Shown piece after piece: positions 32,632 through 44,407 of a stretch of 64,000 nucleotides of DNA. The notes beneath the pieces were generated by a model. That model did no database searches and was not told the DNA's origin. It saw only the letters and a program-made list of their open reading frames with translations. The stretch spans positions 29,813,449-29,877,448 of the forward strand of contig NC_079491.1 of the NCBI RefSeq assembly GCF_020520425.1, in the 5' to 3' direction. The stretch's first letter is position 1, and every line of letters begins with the position of its first letter. The stretch is from Spinacia oleracea (lineage: Eukaryota > Streptophyta > Magnoliopsida > Caryophyllales > Amaranthaceae). The position numbers and the translations under genes are program-made.

Positions 32632-33130
32632 ATGGCAAGGAAAAATGGCTCGAAAACTCAAGGTAAAACGCAAGGTAATGGCAATGGAAAAGCAAGAGGG
32701 CCTTCCTCTGATTCTCAAGCGTTGAAAATGCGATCAATCGATGAAGTTTTAGGAGTGGAGGCGATTGATTTTGAGCTTGAAAATGAGGTGTTTACCCCAA
32801 AATCTGGGTTGCAGCATTTGCAAGCTCGATCGGAATTGCGACACTCATTCAATGAGTTCTTGGAGGTAATTCATGGTACTGCGACGAGATTGAGATCAGG
32901 TAATCCTCGCTCTAATCCTTGTTCTAATCTGGACATTGGTGCAATTTCAGTTCCTATACTACAACAATTTAATGATGCTGCTGATGTTATTGATGATACG
33001 ATTACTGGAACTGTTAATGGTGTTGATGTTACGATTACTGAACCTGATAATGATGTGAATTTGCTTCCTCATAATGGTAGTGTTTTGACCCCTCTGCAAA
33101 TAGAAATAGAAGACATTCAGGAGGAGGTTG
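32632..33130 (+). pseudogene. LINE-2 ORF1, N-terminal part
   Basis: ATG at 32632 (MARKNGSKTQGK...) starts a basic, Gly/Lys-rich N-terminus. A segment beginning SIDEVLGVEA and an acidic linker ending DIQEEV follow. The reading frame is cut at 33130 by copia C. Across the GGTTG duplication it continues in frame into DFWNSSVVCYVVGANPP at 43293. Plant L1 ORF1 normally has this long polar head before DUF4283. Confidence 0.82.
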
Positions 33131-34521
33131 TGTAAGGTTATGATTCATATGACAAAACATAAATCATGCGGAAAAACCATAAAGCCAGGAAAGCATATTA
33201 TTTACACATAATCATTTAGCATAGTTTAGATGCATACACTTTGTTGCGTGCCCTCCCTAACTGCGCCCGAACCGAACAAGAACAATTCTTTAGGACTCCA
33301 AGTGTCGTCCCTCCGTAGATAGTCCACAGTACGTCCGGATCCGCCTCAAGATTGACCAACTAGAATCGCCCTTAAGGTGCTAGGATTTTCGGCTAGGTTA
33401 GTGCAAGTGTATGGCTGAATTTTTCTTTCAAAAACTTACCCTTTGAATACTTCAATTGTATCTATAAATTATGACCCTAGGCTCCTATTTATAGAGGCAT
33501 GGAAAAGGAATTATAATCCTACTAGGATTTGGATTTATTAATTAGAATCCAACTTGAACTCTAAATAATAAATATAATCTTATTAGGATTAGGATTTAAT
33601 CAATATGTAGAATCCCGATAGCTTTAGGATTAGTACAGGAACACTAACACTTACGCACGCACGAGCCGCACGCCCATGCGCAAGCCTCGCGGCCCACGCA
33701 CGGCGCACAGCCCCTTTGCCCGCAGCCCATTATGCGCGCGCGCCAAGGCTTGGCTGGGCCTGGCCTTGCGCTGGGTCTGGTCGAGCTTGGCGTGTGTTTG
33801 TTGCGTGTGGTTTGCTGGGCGACGGCCTGGCTTCGTGCTGGGCCTTCGTCTAGCAAGCCTGGTCCGATGCTAATTCGTACGATACGCTTCCGATTAAATT
33901 CCCGATTCTGGAACTCATTTCCGATACGAATAATATTTAATATTTCCGATTCCGGAATTAATTTCCGTTTCGAACAAATATTTAATATTTCCGTTTCCGG
34001 AATTATTTTCCGATTTCGATAATATTTCCGATTCTGACAATATTTTCGTTTCCGGCAATATTTCCGATTCCGGTAATATTTCCATTTCCAATAATATTTT
34101 CCGATACGTACCATGTTTCCGTTTCCGGCAACATCTACGACTTGGATAATATTTATATTTCCGATACGATCCATATTTCTGTTTCCGGCAATATCATCGT
34201 TTCCGGAGTATTCATTTCTTGCTTGTGACGATCTCAGCTCCCATTGAAACCAAGATTCGTCGATTCCGAATATCCATAGATGGAGTATTTAATGTCATTA
34301 AATACTTGATCCGTTTACGTACTATTTGTATGACCCTACGGGTTCAGTCAAGAGTAAGTTGTGGATTAATATCATAAATTCCACTTGAACTGAAGCGACC
34401 TCTAGCTAGGCATTCAGCTCACTTGATCTCACTGAATTATTAACTTGTTAATTAATACTGAACCGCATTTATTAGACTTAACATTGAATGCATACTTGGA
34501 CCAAGGGCACTATTTCCTTCA
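33131..34521 (-). repeat. 3' LTR of copia C
   Basis: 1,391 bp, TG...CA, same length as the other LTR of the element, with the GGAAATATT array at about 33885-34210 and a GC-rich island at about 33650-33870. The polypurine tract complement 'gtctcccact' follows at 34522. Confidence 0.95.
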
Positions 34522-35392
34522 GTCTCCCACTTGTCCTTAGGGACAAGTGTGCATTTACCTAATTCCTTTGTCTCTCGATGCTTGCTCTTGAACATAAGGT
34601 AAGAGTTGTCATCCTTATTATGTCCAGAGGTGTTTCTCGGTTTCAGAGTTCAACTGATCAATTAAACAGATAATCATAGCCTATGATTCATCCGAGCACG
34701 GCCATGCATTTTACAGTTTCTAGCTCTCCGAGTGGCCTTGTACAACTTTTAAGCATCTCATCCCGATTTATGGGAGGACAATCCCAATCTTGCGATCTTG
34801 AGATTAGACTTCGTTTGATAGGTGATTACCTGAGCGTTGCCTTTATAGCCTCCGTTTACGGTGCGACGGTTGGTCAACGTCTAAGTAACCAGTTCTCAAA
34901 CAAGTAATCTCAAATCACTCAGGTATTGAGGATTTAGTGTCTAATAATTTTAATGAAATTTACTTATGACAGATTTTCATCTCTTACAGTAAAGTTTCAT
35001 AGGTCTGTCCGATACTAGTCTTCCCAAAGTAAGTATCTATGCAAATGATTATGACATTGCCATGTCCACATAGTTCAAGAAACAGAACTACTAGTCATCT
35101 TGCATTCTAGTCGTCTAACGTTTTCTATGCGTCCAATTTTATAGAAAACTCCGACCAGGGACCATTTTCAACCTTTGACATTCAAGTTCACTTGATAGAC
35201 ATTTCTTAGTCCCATGACTGGTCCTGACAGTCTATCTTGAATATATCGTCAAATTGAAGGGACTCATCATTTAATAAACCACAAATTAAATGGAAAAATG
35301 AATTCTATTCATTTATTGTGAATGATTAACCAATAATGTTTTACAAAGAATTAAACTCTAAAACTTTAAAACATTAAACAAGGACATCAAAG
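34522..35392. other. 3' untranslated internal region of copia C
   Basis: Non-coding, highly similar to 28524-29393 in copia B. No reading frame supported. Confidence 0.8.
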
Positions 35393-36088
35393 TCATTCTC
35401 CAATATGCTTGATTCCCATAGCTGCAATGTGCGAGTTGTGCTTCGCCTGCGGCAGAGGTTTTCTTTTAACGAACTCTCGTAGAAGGTGAAATCTACGAAG
35501 TACATGCTTGACTCTTTGGTGGTGTCCAGGCTCCTTTGCCTGTGCAATAGCTCCGTTATTATCACAATACAGGGCTATTGGTCCTTTAATGGAGGGGACT
35601 ACACCAAGTTCACCTATGAACTTCCTTAGCCATATAGCTTCCTTTGCAGCTTCATGTGCAGCAATGTACTCCGCTTCAGTTGTAGAATCCGCAATGGTGT
35701 TTTGCTTAGCACTTTTCCAGCTTACTGCACCTCCGTTGAGGCAGAAGACAAACCCAGACTGTGATCTGAAATCATCTTTTTCGGTTTGGAAACTTGCGTC
35801 CGTATAGCCTTTAACAATTAATTCATCATCTCCACCATAGACCAGGAAGTCATCTTTGTGCCTTTTCAGGTACTTCAGAATGTTTTTGGCAGCAGTCCAA
35901 TGTGCCTCTCCTAGGTCTGACCGGTATCTGCTCATAGCACTGAGTGCGTACGCAACATCCGGGCGTGTACATATCATAGCATACATAATTGAACCAATCA
36001 ATGATGCATACGGAATCCCATTCATTCGTCTACGCTCATCAAGTGTTTTTGGGCACTGAGTCTTGCTTAGAGTTATTCCATGAGACAT
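35393..36088 (-). pseudogene. Copia C RNase H (with internal deletion)
   Basis: The frame begins in the RT-RNase H linker (SLIGSIMYAMICTRPDVAYA, SAMSRYRSDLGEAHWTAA) and carries the RNase H core: DASFQTEKDDFRSQSGFVFC, STTEAEYIAAHEAAKEAIWL, LYCDNNGAIAQAKEP. Near the end about 60 bases are missing relative to copia B (around 35460). This removes the EVEISKIG...SDPLT segment with the last conserved Asp, so the enzyme would be inactive. A TGA at 36101-36103 separates it from the RT. Confidence 0.9.
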
Positions 36089-36100
36089 GGGTAGGTAGCC

Positions 36101-37143
36101 TCACTTGGAGTCTGCCATCTTGAACCTATCAAGCACCTTATTGATATAAGTGCTTTGACTAAGTCCAATCATCTTTTTAGATCTATCTCTGTAAATCTTG
36201 ATGCCCAATATGTACTGTGCTTCTCCTAGATTTTTCATCGAAAAACATTTTCCAAGCCAAATCTTGACAGATTTCAACATAGGAATGTCATTTCCGACAA
36301 GTAATATGTCATCGACATATAATACTAGGAAAGCAATTTTGCTCCCACTGACCTTCTTGTATACACAAGATTCGTCTGCGTTCTTGATGAAACCAAAGTC
36401 ACTGACTGCTTCATCAAAACGTATATTCCAGCTCCTGGATGCCTGCTTCAATCCGTAGATTGATTTCTTTAGCTTGTATACCTTTTTAGCTTTCTTTGGA
36501 TCCTCAAAACCTTCAGGCTGTGTCATAAACACAGTTTCTGTTAAAACGCCGTTTAAGAAAGCGGTTTTGACATCCATCTGCCATATTTCGTAATGATAAT
36601 ATGCAGCGATTGCTAACATTATCCGAATAGACTTTAGCATTGCAACTGGTGAAAAGGTTTCATCGTAATCCACACCGTGGACTTGCCTGTAACCTTTTGC
36701 AACCAATCTAGCTTTGAAAACTTCAAGTTTCCCATCCTTGTCCTTTTTCAGTTTGAAAACCCATTTGCTTCCAATGGCTTGGTAGCCATCTGGCAAATCG
36801 ACCAAATCCCATACTTGGTTTTCAGACATGGAGTCTAATTCAGATTGCATGGCTTCTTGCCATTGCTTGGAGCTAGGGCTCGTCATAGCTTGTTTGTAAG
36901 TCGCAGGTTCATCACTTTCAAGTAATAGAACGTCATAGCTCTCGTTCGTCAAAGTACCTAAGTACCTTTCCGGTTGAGATCTATATCTCTGCGATCTACG
37001 CGGAGTTACATCTCTAGATTGACCATGATCCTCACCAGATACTTATAAAGATCTCTGAGTTTCATCTTGAATGTCATCTTGAGCATTCTCTAGAGTTTGT
37101 TGTTCGACTCAAATTTCTTCGAGGTCTACTTTTCTCCCACTTG
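36101..37143 (-). pseudogene. Copia C reverse transcriptase
   Basis: A 283-codon open stretch (36101-36952) with WQEAMQSELDSMSENQVWDL, SKWVFKLKKDKDGKLEVFKA, MDVKTAFLNG, YGLKQASRSW and YVDDILLVGND. Compared with copia B, codons have become stops at 36101-36103 (CGA to TGA), 37043-37045 (TAA) and 37109-37111 (CGA to TGA). The polypeptide is otherwise very close to that of B. It would copy element RNA in virus-like particles if intact. This copy is not. Confidence 0.9.
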
Positions 37144-38520
37144 TCATTTTGGAAATGTGATCCTTCTCCAAAAAGACACCATATCGAGCAACAAACACCT
37201 TGTTCTCAGATGTATTGTAGAAGTAATACCCCTTTGTTTCCTTTGGATAGCCCACAAGGATACATTTGTCTTTGGATGAAGTTTGTCTGAAATTAATCGT
37301 TTGACGTATACTTCACATCCCCAAATCTTAAGAAAAAGACACTTTTGGAGGCTTTCCAAACCATAACTCATATGGAGGCTTTTCTACAGCTTTAGACGGA
37401 GCTCTATTTATAGTGAGTGCAACTGTATTTAGTGCATGTCCCCAAAATTCTATTGGAATTTCGGCCTGACCCATCATTGACCTAACCATGTCTAGCAAGG
37501 TTCTGTTCCTCCATTCCGACACACCGTTCCATTGTGGTGTTCCAGGAGGAGTCAATTCTGATAGAATTCCACATTATTTCAGATGGTCATCAAATTCATA
37601 GCTCAGATATTCACCGCCTCTATCAGACCGCAGTGCCTTAATCTTCTTGCCTAATTGATTCTCTACTTCACTCTGAAATTCCTTGAATTTATCAAAGGAT
37701 TCAGACTTATGCTTCATTAGGTAGACATAACCATATCTACTGAAGTCATCAGTGAAAGTGATAAAGTAGCTGAAACCACCTCTAGCATTTGTACTCATTG
37801 TTCCACATACATCTGTATGGATTAAACCCAATAGTTCAGTTTCTCTTTCTCCAACTTTAGAGAAAGGTTTCTTTGTCATTTTGCCAAGTAAACATGATTC
37901 GCACTTACCATAATCCTCTAAGTCAAATGGTTCTAGAATTCCTTCCTTTTGAAGTCTTTCCATGCGTTTGAAGTTAATATGGCCTAATCGGCAATGCCAC
38001 AGATAGGTGAGATCTGAATCATCCTTTTTGGCCTTTTTGGTATTTATGTTATAAACTTGTTTGTCGTGATCTAATAAATAAAGTCCATTGACTAATCTAG
38101 CAGATCCATAAAACATCTCTTTAAAATAAAACGAACAACTATTGTCTTTTATTAAAAAGGAAAATCCCTTAGCATCTAAGCAAGAAACTGAAATGATGTT
38201 TTTAGTAAGACTTGGAACATGGAAACACTCTTCCAGTTCCAAAACTAGCCCAGAGGGCAACGACAAATAATAAGTTCCTACAGCTAATGCAACAATCCTT
38301 GCTCCATTTCCCACTCGTAGGTCGACTTCACCCTTGCTTAACTTTCTACTTCTTCTTAGTCCCTGAGAATTGGAACATAAGTGTGAGCCACAACCTGTAT
38401 CTAATACCCAAGAAGTTGAATTAACAAGTGTACAGTCTATAACGAAAATACCTGAAGATGGAACGACTGTTCCGTTCTTCTGATCTTCCTTTAGCTTTGG
38501 ACATTCTCTTTTGTAATGGC
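37144..38520 (-). pseudogene. Copia C protease and integrase
   Basis: In minus-strand order: protease with LDTGCGSHLC (about 38385-38420), a GAG-pre-integrase zinc motif (HCRLGHINFKRM ... CESCLLGK), and the integrase core with THTDVCG-like HTDVCGTMS (Asp), ALRSDRGGEYLS (Asp) and GTPQWNGVSEWRNRTLLD (Glu). A TAA (37574-37576) interrupts between the second and third catalytic residues. A 4-base loss near 37270 and an extra base near 37335 shift the frame later. The aspartic protease matures the polyprotein and integrase inserts the cDNA. This is the only copy in the window with both. Confidence 0.9.
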
Positions 38521-39312
38521 CTATTCCATCACAATAAAGACAGCTTGATGTGGACTTGTCCTGCTTTGATTTAGCATTGCCCTTGGACTTTCCACTTTTC
38601 TTGAACGGTCTCCCTTTAGCCTTGAGTAGATCTTTGGCTTCGCAGTCCAGTATTATCTCAGCCTTTCTGACAAGCTAAACAAATTCTGCAACTGTTTCTT
38701 CTCTTGGTTCACTTAGGTATAGTTGCTTGAAGCGACCAAACCCACTGTGCAGTGAATTGAGCAAGATAGAGATTGCCATCCTTTCGCTTATTGGTGTTCC
38801 TAGCAGACTTAGGCGATTAAAATATGAAAGCATAAGATCCACATGGAACCTTAGTGGGACGCCTACCCTTTGTTTAGTGCGAAGGAGCTGAACATGTGTT
38901 TCTTGGACTTCCATCCTATAACACCTGTTGGGAGAACTAACCTTTAGACCAGACATTGATTCAATCAACTCATGGACGTTCAGGTCCCTGTCCTCCGTAC
39001 TTCCACGACAGATATCCCTCAGATTCTTGATGAGCGTAAAAGGTTCATAAGCTACAAACCTTCTAGCCCATTCATCAGGGATATTGTTCAGCATGAACTC
39101 ATAACCTTTTTGAGATCCGCATCCCAGGCGGAAAATCTTTCAGGGGTCATGTCTCTGGCATAGTAGCTTGGCATGGGATGTAATAGTACATACTCAAGTC
39201 CATTGAGTCTGACTATTTCAACTAGCTTAGCTTCCCATTCAAGAAAATTTGTTAGGTTCAGCTTGACCATAAGCTCAGAACCCATGATGATGTTTTGATT
39301 GTTGTTTGCCAT
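38521..39312 (-). pseudogene. Copia C gag
   Basis: ATG at 39312 (MANNNQNIIMGSELMVKLNL), then LEWEAKLVEIVRLNGLEYVL and MPSYYARDMTPERFSAWDAD. A frameshift near 39095 moves to LNNIPDEWARRFVAYEPFTL and ISILLNSLHSGFGRFKQLYL. A TAG at 38673-38675 follows AEFV. Beyond it the frame is open through a lysine-rich segment to the CCHC knuckle CLYCDGIGHYKREC (about 38500-38545). Without the frameshift and the stop the layout is that of a normal copia gag. Confidence 0.9.
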
Positions 39313-41896
39313 AGTTAAAACTATAATTGAAAAAGAATAAACAAATAAATAACCATTCACAGTTTCTCTTAATGAACTTAAATTCTAGCATACATGCATA
39401 ATTCAATGTTCATCAAGCATTTTATTCAAGTTATGTGTTCCGGCAGGTGTGAATAAAATGATTCCAAAATCCTAAAATCCATTGAAGAATTAAGCACATT
39501 ATGTATTTAGACTCAATTCTAAAATCTTTTAGGTAAGCAAAAGCCTTTTGCTAATAGTCTACGAACTACTCTTGGTTGATAGGTACGTCTAAGAACTTAT
39601 TAGGTAAACCTATCGATTTTGCCACGACATAAAAGGAATCCTTACTTATATCGTTGAGTTTCACCAAAACTAACATGTACTCACAATTATTTGTGTACCT
39701 TACCCCTTTAGTATCGATAAGTAACACCTCGCTATGGCGAAAAACTATTACTAAGATCGATGAAGAAAGGATATCCAAGTAAGTGTTATTTTGGCATGGC
39801 ACCTTTTAACTCAATTTTTAAGTTTGGAACTTAAGGCTCTTACTATGTTGGTTAGATTTTAAGTGAACTAAAATCCTTAATCATGCAACATAATCAAGCT
39901 TTGATCTCATGAATATTTAAGACATATTTAAAAGCAATAAATAACTTAAAACATGCATAAGATAAATGTGATCTAGTATGGCCCGACTTCATCTTGAAGC
40001 TTCAACTTCAAAGTCTGTCTTGAAAATCTCCGTGGGAGGCACCATTTTCTTCAAATAGGATAAGCTATAATTAAACTAATTATAAATATTTGATGGTACG
40101 CAGACCATATTTGAATCGAAAAACAATTTTGGTACTTTAGACCAATTACATTCAAATTAATGGTACGCAGACCATATTTTCTATCCTATTTGGGCCATAC
40201 TAGTCACTTCATAACCTGCAAAACAGTACATATGCAATATATATACCATTCACCCATTCATTATCATGAATGGCCCACATAGCTGGTTAGTAAAACACGT
40301 TATGCATCACATAAATATTTGCAGCAATTAATCAAGGGCACCAATAATCTACCAATTATTTAGTCCTTACTAATTCTAATCAAGTTGTTTAACCTTAAGG
40401 GATTTGTAGACCTAATCAAGAGTTTATGACTAAAAATGCTCCCACTTGAACCAATAAATTCATATGCTTTACTAATTTTAAACATAAAAATGTATTTCTA
40501 GTCTAACCGGAAACATACAAATTTAATTAAAATTTAAAGCTCATATAAATTTATAATCGAATCCATTAATTTAATTTATTTCAGTTGAATTAAACGAATT
40601 TAAATTAATTCAAGATTTAATTTTAGTAAAATAATTAGTATAAATAAAATTTATAATAATAATAATATTCAAAACTAAAATCCAAGAAAACAATTTAAAT
40701 TTCAAATTTTAAAATTAATTAAAATCGTTTCCGAACTGAAAATTAAAATTAAAATCAAAACGTACCAATCGTCGCGAGACGAGGCACTTGGGCTTGCGCC
40801 CAAGCCCCATCAAGCTACGAGGCACGCGCCCCGTTCGATTGATCGTAGCACAAAGCACACACAGCGACACGCCACAGCCGGCCACGCTGCGCGCAGCCTT
40901 GTGCTGTGTCGCGTGTTGCTGCGCAGGCCAGCGCGCGCCCAGCGAGGGGATCGCTCCCTGCTCGCGCGTTCTGCTTGGTGGCTGGGCGAGCCAGGCGCGC
41001 TGTGGCGCGGCAGCATCGCTGCCCACACGCGTCTTGCTCGTCGCTCGTGCCTTGCATCGTCGCCCTCGCCCATCGCATAGCACACACGCATAGGCTGCGT
41101 TGCCTCGTGCGAGCGCCATGCGCTATGTTGCTCGCTGCATTCGTACCGCACGGGGTCGCGTGCCCGCACTATACAACACCCCTTGAGGGTAACACGTAGC
41201 TTCCATTGCTTTGTGCGTGCAACATTAATGAGCGTTTTCATAAAAATTTAAAATTTTTAATTCAAAAAATTAATGACAAATTAATAAAACATATTAATTT
41301 CATAATTTTAGGGCGAAAAATCTAAAATTTATTAATCAATTAATTTCCGATTAACATGGATTCAAATATAGGTCATAAAAATTAAAAATTTAACATAAAT
41401 TAACAATTTTTATGGTGGATTTTAATCATAGATACCTAATTAAACTATTAATCAATTATGAAAATCAAATTAATTCTAAATTATTCGAATTTCAACAAAT
41501 TAATCATAATTACGAATTAGGTTGTATAATTAACAAGGCTAGGAATTCAAACTTGTTAAACATATACTGTAGGTCAATCAAAAATTCAAGATTTATCAAC
41601 AAGAATCGCAAATACTTAATTTAACATCTTAAATTTACAAACTTTTGCGTTCACTCGGTTTGCGTCAAAATTTTAGAATGCCTTTTACATGTGGAATTGA
41701 CACAAAAATCACTCGGTTTGGATGAGTAACGAAGAAACTGCCGAAAAACTGAATACATATAATTAAATAAACGCAATTTGCAATTAATTAACAATTACGA
41801 AAATTAATCACCCCTTTTAATTCCTTGCAAATTTGTGAAATTTAACCATGTTATGCAATTTAGATTATGAAAATAATAAGAGGCTCGTGATACCAC
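39313..41896. other. 5' leader of copia C with GC-rich island
   Basis: About 2.6 kb between gag and the 5' LTR, unusually long. Mostly AT-rich, but 40740-41200 is strongly GC-rich and shows open frames in several frames on both strands, as expected from composition. PBS complement ggctcgtgatacca at 41882-41895. The matching leader in copia B is 31971-32561 plus 47629-49683. Confidence 0.8.
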
Positions 41897-43287
41897 TGTA
41901 AGGTTATGATTCATATGACAAAACATAAATCATGCGGAAAAACCATAAAGCCAGGAAAGCATATTATTTACACATAATCATTTAGCATAGTTTAGATGCA
42001 TACACTTTGTTGCGTGCCCTCCCTAGCTGCGCCCGAACCGAACAAGAACAATTCTTTAGGACTCCAAGTGTCGTCCCTCCGTAGATAGTCCACAGTACGT
42101 CCGGATCCGCCTCAAGATTGACCAACTAGAATCGCCCTTCAGGGGCTAGGATTTTTGGCTAGGTTAGTGCAAGTGTATGGCTGAATTTTTCTTTCAAAAA
42201 TTTACCCTTTGAATACTTCAATTGTATCTATAAATTATGACCCTAGGCTCCTATTTATAGAGGCATGGAAAAGGAATTATAATCCTACTAGGATTTGGAT
42301 TTATTAATTAGAATCCAACTTGAACTCTAAATAATAAATATAATCTTATTAGGATTAGGATTTAATCAATATGTGGAATCCCGATAGCTTTAGGATTCGT
42401 ACAGGAACACAAACACTTACGCACGCACGAGCCGCACGCCCATGCGCAAGCCTCGCGGCCCACGCACGGCGCACAACCCCTTTGCCCGCAGCCCATTATG
42501 CGCGCGCGCCAAGGCTTGGTTGGGCCTGGCCTTGCGCTGGGCCTGGTCGAGCTTGGCGTGTGTTTGTTGCGTGTGGTTTAGTGGGCGACGGCCTGGCTTC
42601 GTGCTGGGCCTTCGTCTAGCAAGCCTCGTCCGATACTAATTCGTACGATACGCTTCCGATTAAATTCCCGATTCCGAAATTCATTTCCGATACGAATAAT
42701 ATTTAATATTTCCGATTCCGGAATTAATTTCCGTTTCGAACAAATATTTAATATTTTCGTTTCCGGAATTATTTTCCGATTTCGATAATATTTCCGATTC
42801 TGACAATATTTCCGTTTCCGGCAATATTTCCGATTCCGGTAATATTTCCATTTCCAATAATATTTTCCGATACGTACCATGTTTCCGTTTCCGGCAACAT
42901 CTACGACTTGGATAATATTTATATTTCCGATACGATCCATATTTCTGTTTCCGGCAATATCATCGTTTCCGGAGTATTCATTTCTTGCTTGTGACGATCT
43001 CAGCTCCCACTGAAACCAAGATTCGTCGATTCCGAATATCCATAAATGGAGTATTTAATGCCATTAAATACTTGATCCGTTTACGTACTATTTGTGTGAC
43101 CCTACGGGTTCAGTCAAGAATAAGCTATGGATGAATATCATTAATTCCACTTGAACTGAAGCGGCCTCTAGCTAGGCATTCAGCTCACTTGATCTCACTG
43201 AATTATTAACTTGTTAATTAATACTGAACCGCATTTATTAGACTTAACATTGAATGCATACTTGGACCAAGGGCACTATTTCCTTCA
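41897..43287 (-). repeat. 5' LTR of copia C
   Basis: 1,391 bp, TG...CA, next to the PBS complement on its left and the GGTTG duplication on its right. A GC-rich island lies at about 42415-42630 and the GGAAATATT array at about 42655-42970. Confidence 0.95.
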
Positions 43288-43292
43288 GGTTG

Positions 43293-44121
43293 ATTTCTGG
43301 AACTCTTCTGTGGTATGTTATGTTGTGGGTGCAAATCCACCACTGAATGTAATGGAGGGGTATGTTAGGAGAGTTTGGAGGAATCAGAAGGTGGATAAGG
43401 TGAGTATGGTTAAAAAAAGGGGTATTCCTGGTGAGATTTCAATCTATGGAATCGAGAGATAAAGTGCTGGCAGGACACTTTTTCTTTGATAATAAACCTC
43501 TGATGCTTCGACCTTGGACAGTGGATATGAACATGGAAAAGGAGGAGATAAGGGTGGTGCCAATTTGGGTGCAACTGAAATTGAACTTCAAGTATTGGGG
43601 TGAGAAGTCTTTGTTCAAAATAGTGCAACAAATTGGTACTCCTATCAAGAGGGATCAAGCTACTGCTAATAGAGATAAGATCTAGTTTGCAAGGGTGTTA
43701 GTGGAAGTCCATATGGATACACTTCCTGATTATGTGACTTTTTTGGATGAACATGGTGATCTTGTTAAGGTGTCAGTTCATATGTACTAGTTGTCAGATG
43801 GTTGGGCATGTAGCAGCTGACTGTAGAAAAGGTGGAGTTAGGAGGAGATGGGTTCAGAAAACCACTCAACCAGTGGTTCAACCTGTGACTAAGCCAACTG
43901 TTACTGAACCAGAAGTAGATCAGGAGGGATTTCAGAGGGCTCTTAAGCCTATTAGAGTGAGGTCATCTCCTGTTGTTCCTACTCAAATTGTTAATTCTTA
44001 TGGAGTATTGACAGAACAGGATCAAATAGGAGATACTCTAGTTGGGTTAGCTGGTGGTGAGGTTGTTTTGCAAGTGGTCAGTACTACTGGAAGGGGGGAC
44101 TCTTCCTCTCCTAATGGATAG
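43293..44121 (+). pseudogene. LINE-2 ORF1, DUF4283 and CCHC part
   Basis: Resumes in frame after copia C: DFWNSSVVCYVVGANPPLNV (DUF4283). A frameshift near 43425 leads to SRDKVLAGHFFFDNKPLMLR, PWTVDMNMEKEEIRVVPIWV and LKFKYWG-type sequence. A TAG at 43683-43685 follows, then a zinc knuckle CTSCQMVGHVAADC (about 43785-43826) and a polar tail to TAG at 44119-44121. The ORF1 stop overlaps the ORF2 ATG (ATGGATAG at 44114-44121). ORF1 protein binds the LINE RNA. This copy is broken. Confidence 0.85.
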
Positions 44122-44407
44122 AATTTTATCCTGGAATGTTAGGGGGATCAACTATTCCCATAAACAAGATGATATCAGGAGATTTATTCAGAAGTATGGG
44201 GTTGGTTTAGTTGGCCTTCTAGAACACAAAGTAAAGGGTGCTAACTTAGGCACTCTTTACCAAAGGGTATTCTCTAATTGGTGTTTTACCACCAATGCTA
44301 GCTTCCATCCAGGAGGGAGGATTGTAGTGGCTTGGAAACCAGGTAGCTTTACTCTCAGTATTGTGGCTGCATCTAGTCAATTTTTGCATATCTTGTTGCT
44401 CCAATAA
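44114..44407 (+). pseudogene. LINE-2 endonuclease, N-terminal part
   Basis: ATG 44114 starts MDRILSWNVRGINYSHKQDD, the SWN-RG start of the L1 endonuclease, with VGLLEHKV (E motif) and GGRIVVAWKPG. The frame ends in a stop at 44407. A frameshift near 44400 carries the match into the next frame. The ATG lies 8 bases inside the end of ORF1. Confidence 0.87.

Larger units (their letters stand above)
33131..43287 (-). mobile_element. Copia element C, minus strand, complete with TSD GGTTG
   Basis: 10,157 bp flanked by GGTTG (33126-33130 and 43288-43292). The two 1,391-bp LTRs (33131-34521 and 41897-43287) differ at a modest number of sites. The PBS complement is at 41882-41895 and the polypurine tract at 34522-34531. 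The order from the 5' LTR is 2.6-kb leader, gag, protease, integrase, RT, RNase H. It is the same family as copia B, but with the full protease/integrase region. Coding regions carry several stop codons and frameshifts. Being inside LINE-2, which is inside B, it is the youngest of this nest. Confidence 0.95.

Noticed and set aside
33644-34174. 176-codon frame and similar ones at 27627, 42578 and 50121
   Set aside because: Lie within LTRs. The repetitive NRKYYRNRKY-type translation comes from the GGAAATATT array.
40715-41241. Many overlapping long frames on both strands
   Set aside because: High GC lowers stop frequency. The region is a retrotransposon leader and the frames are not conserved in copia B.
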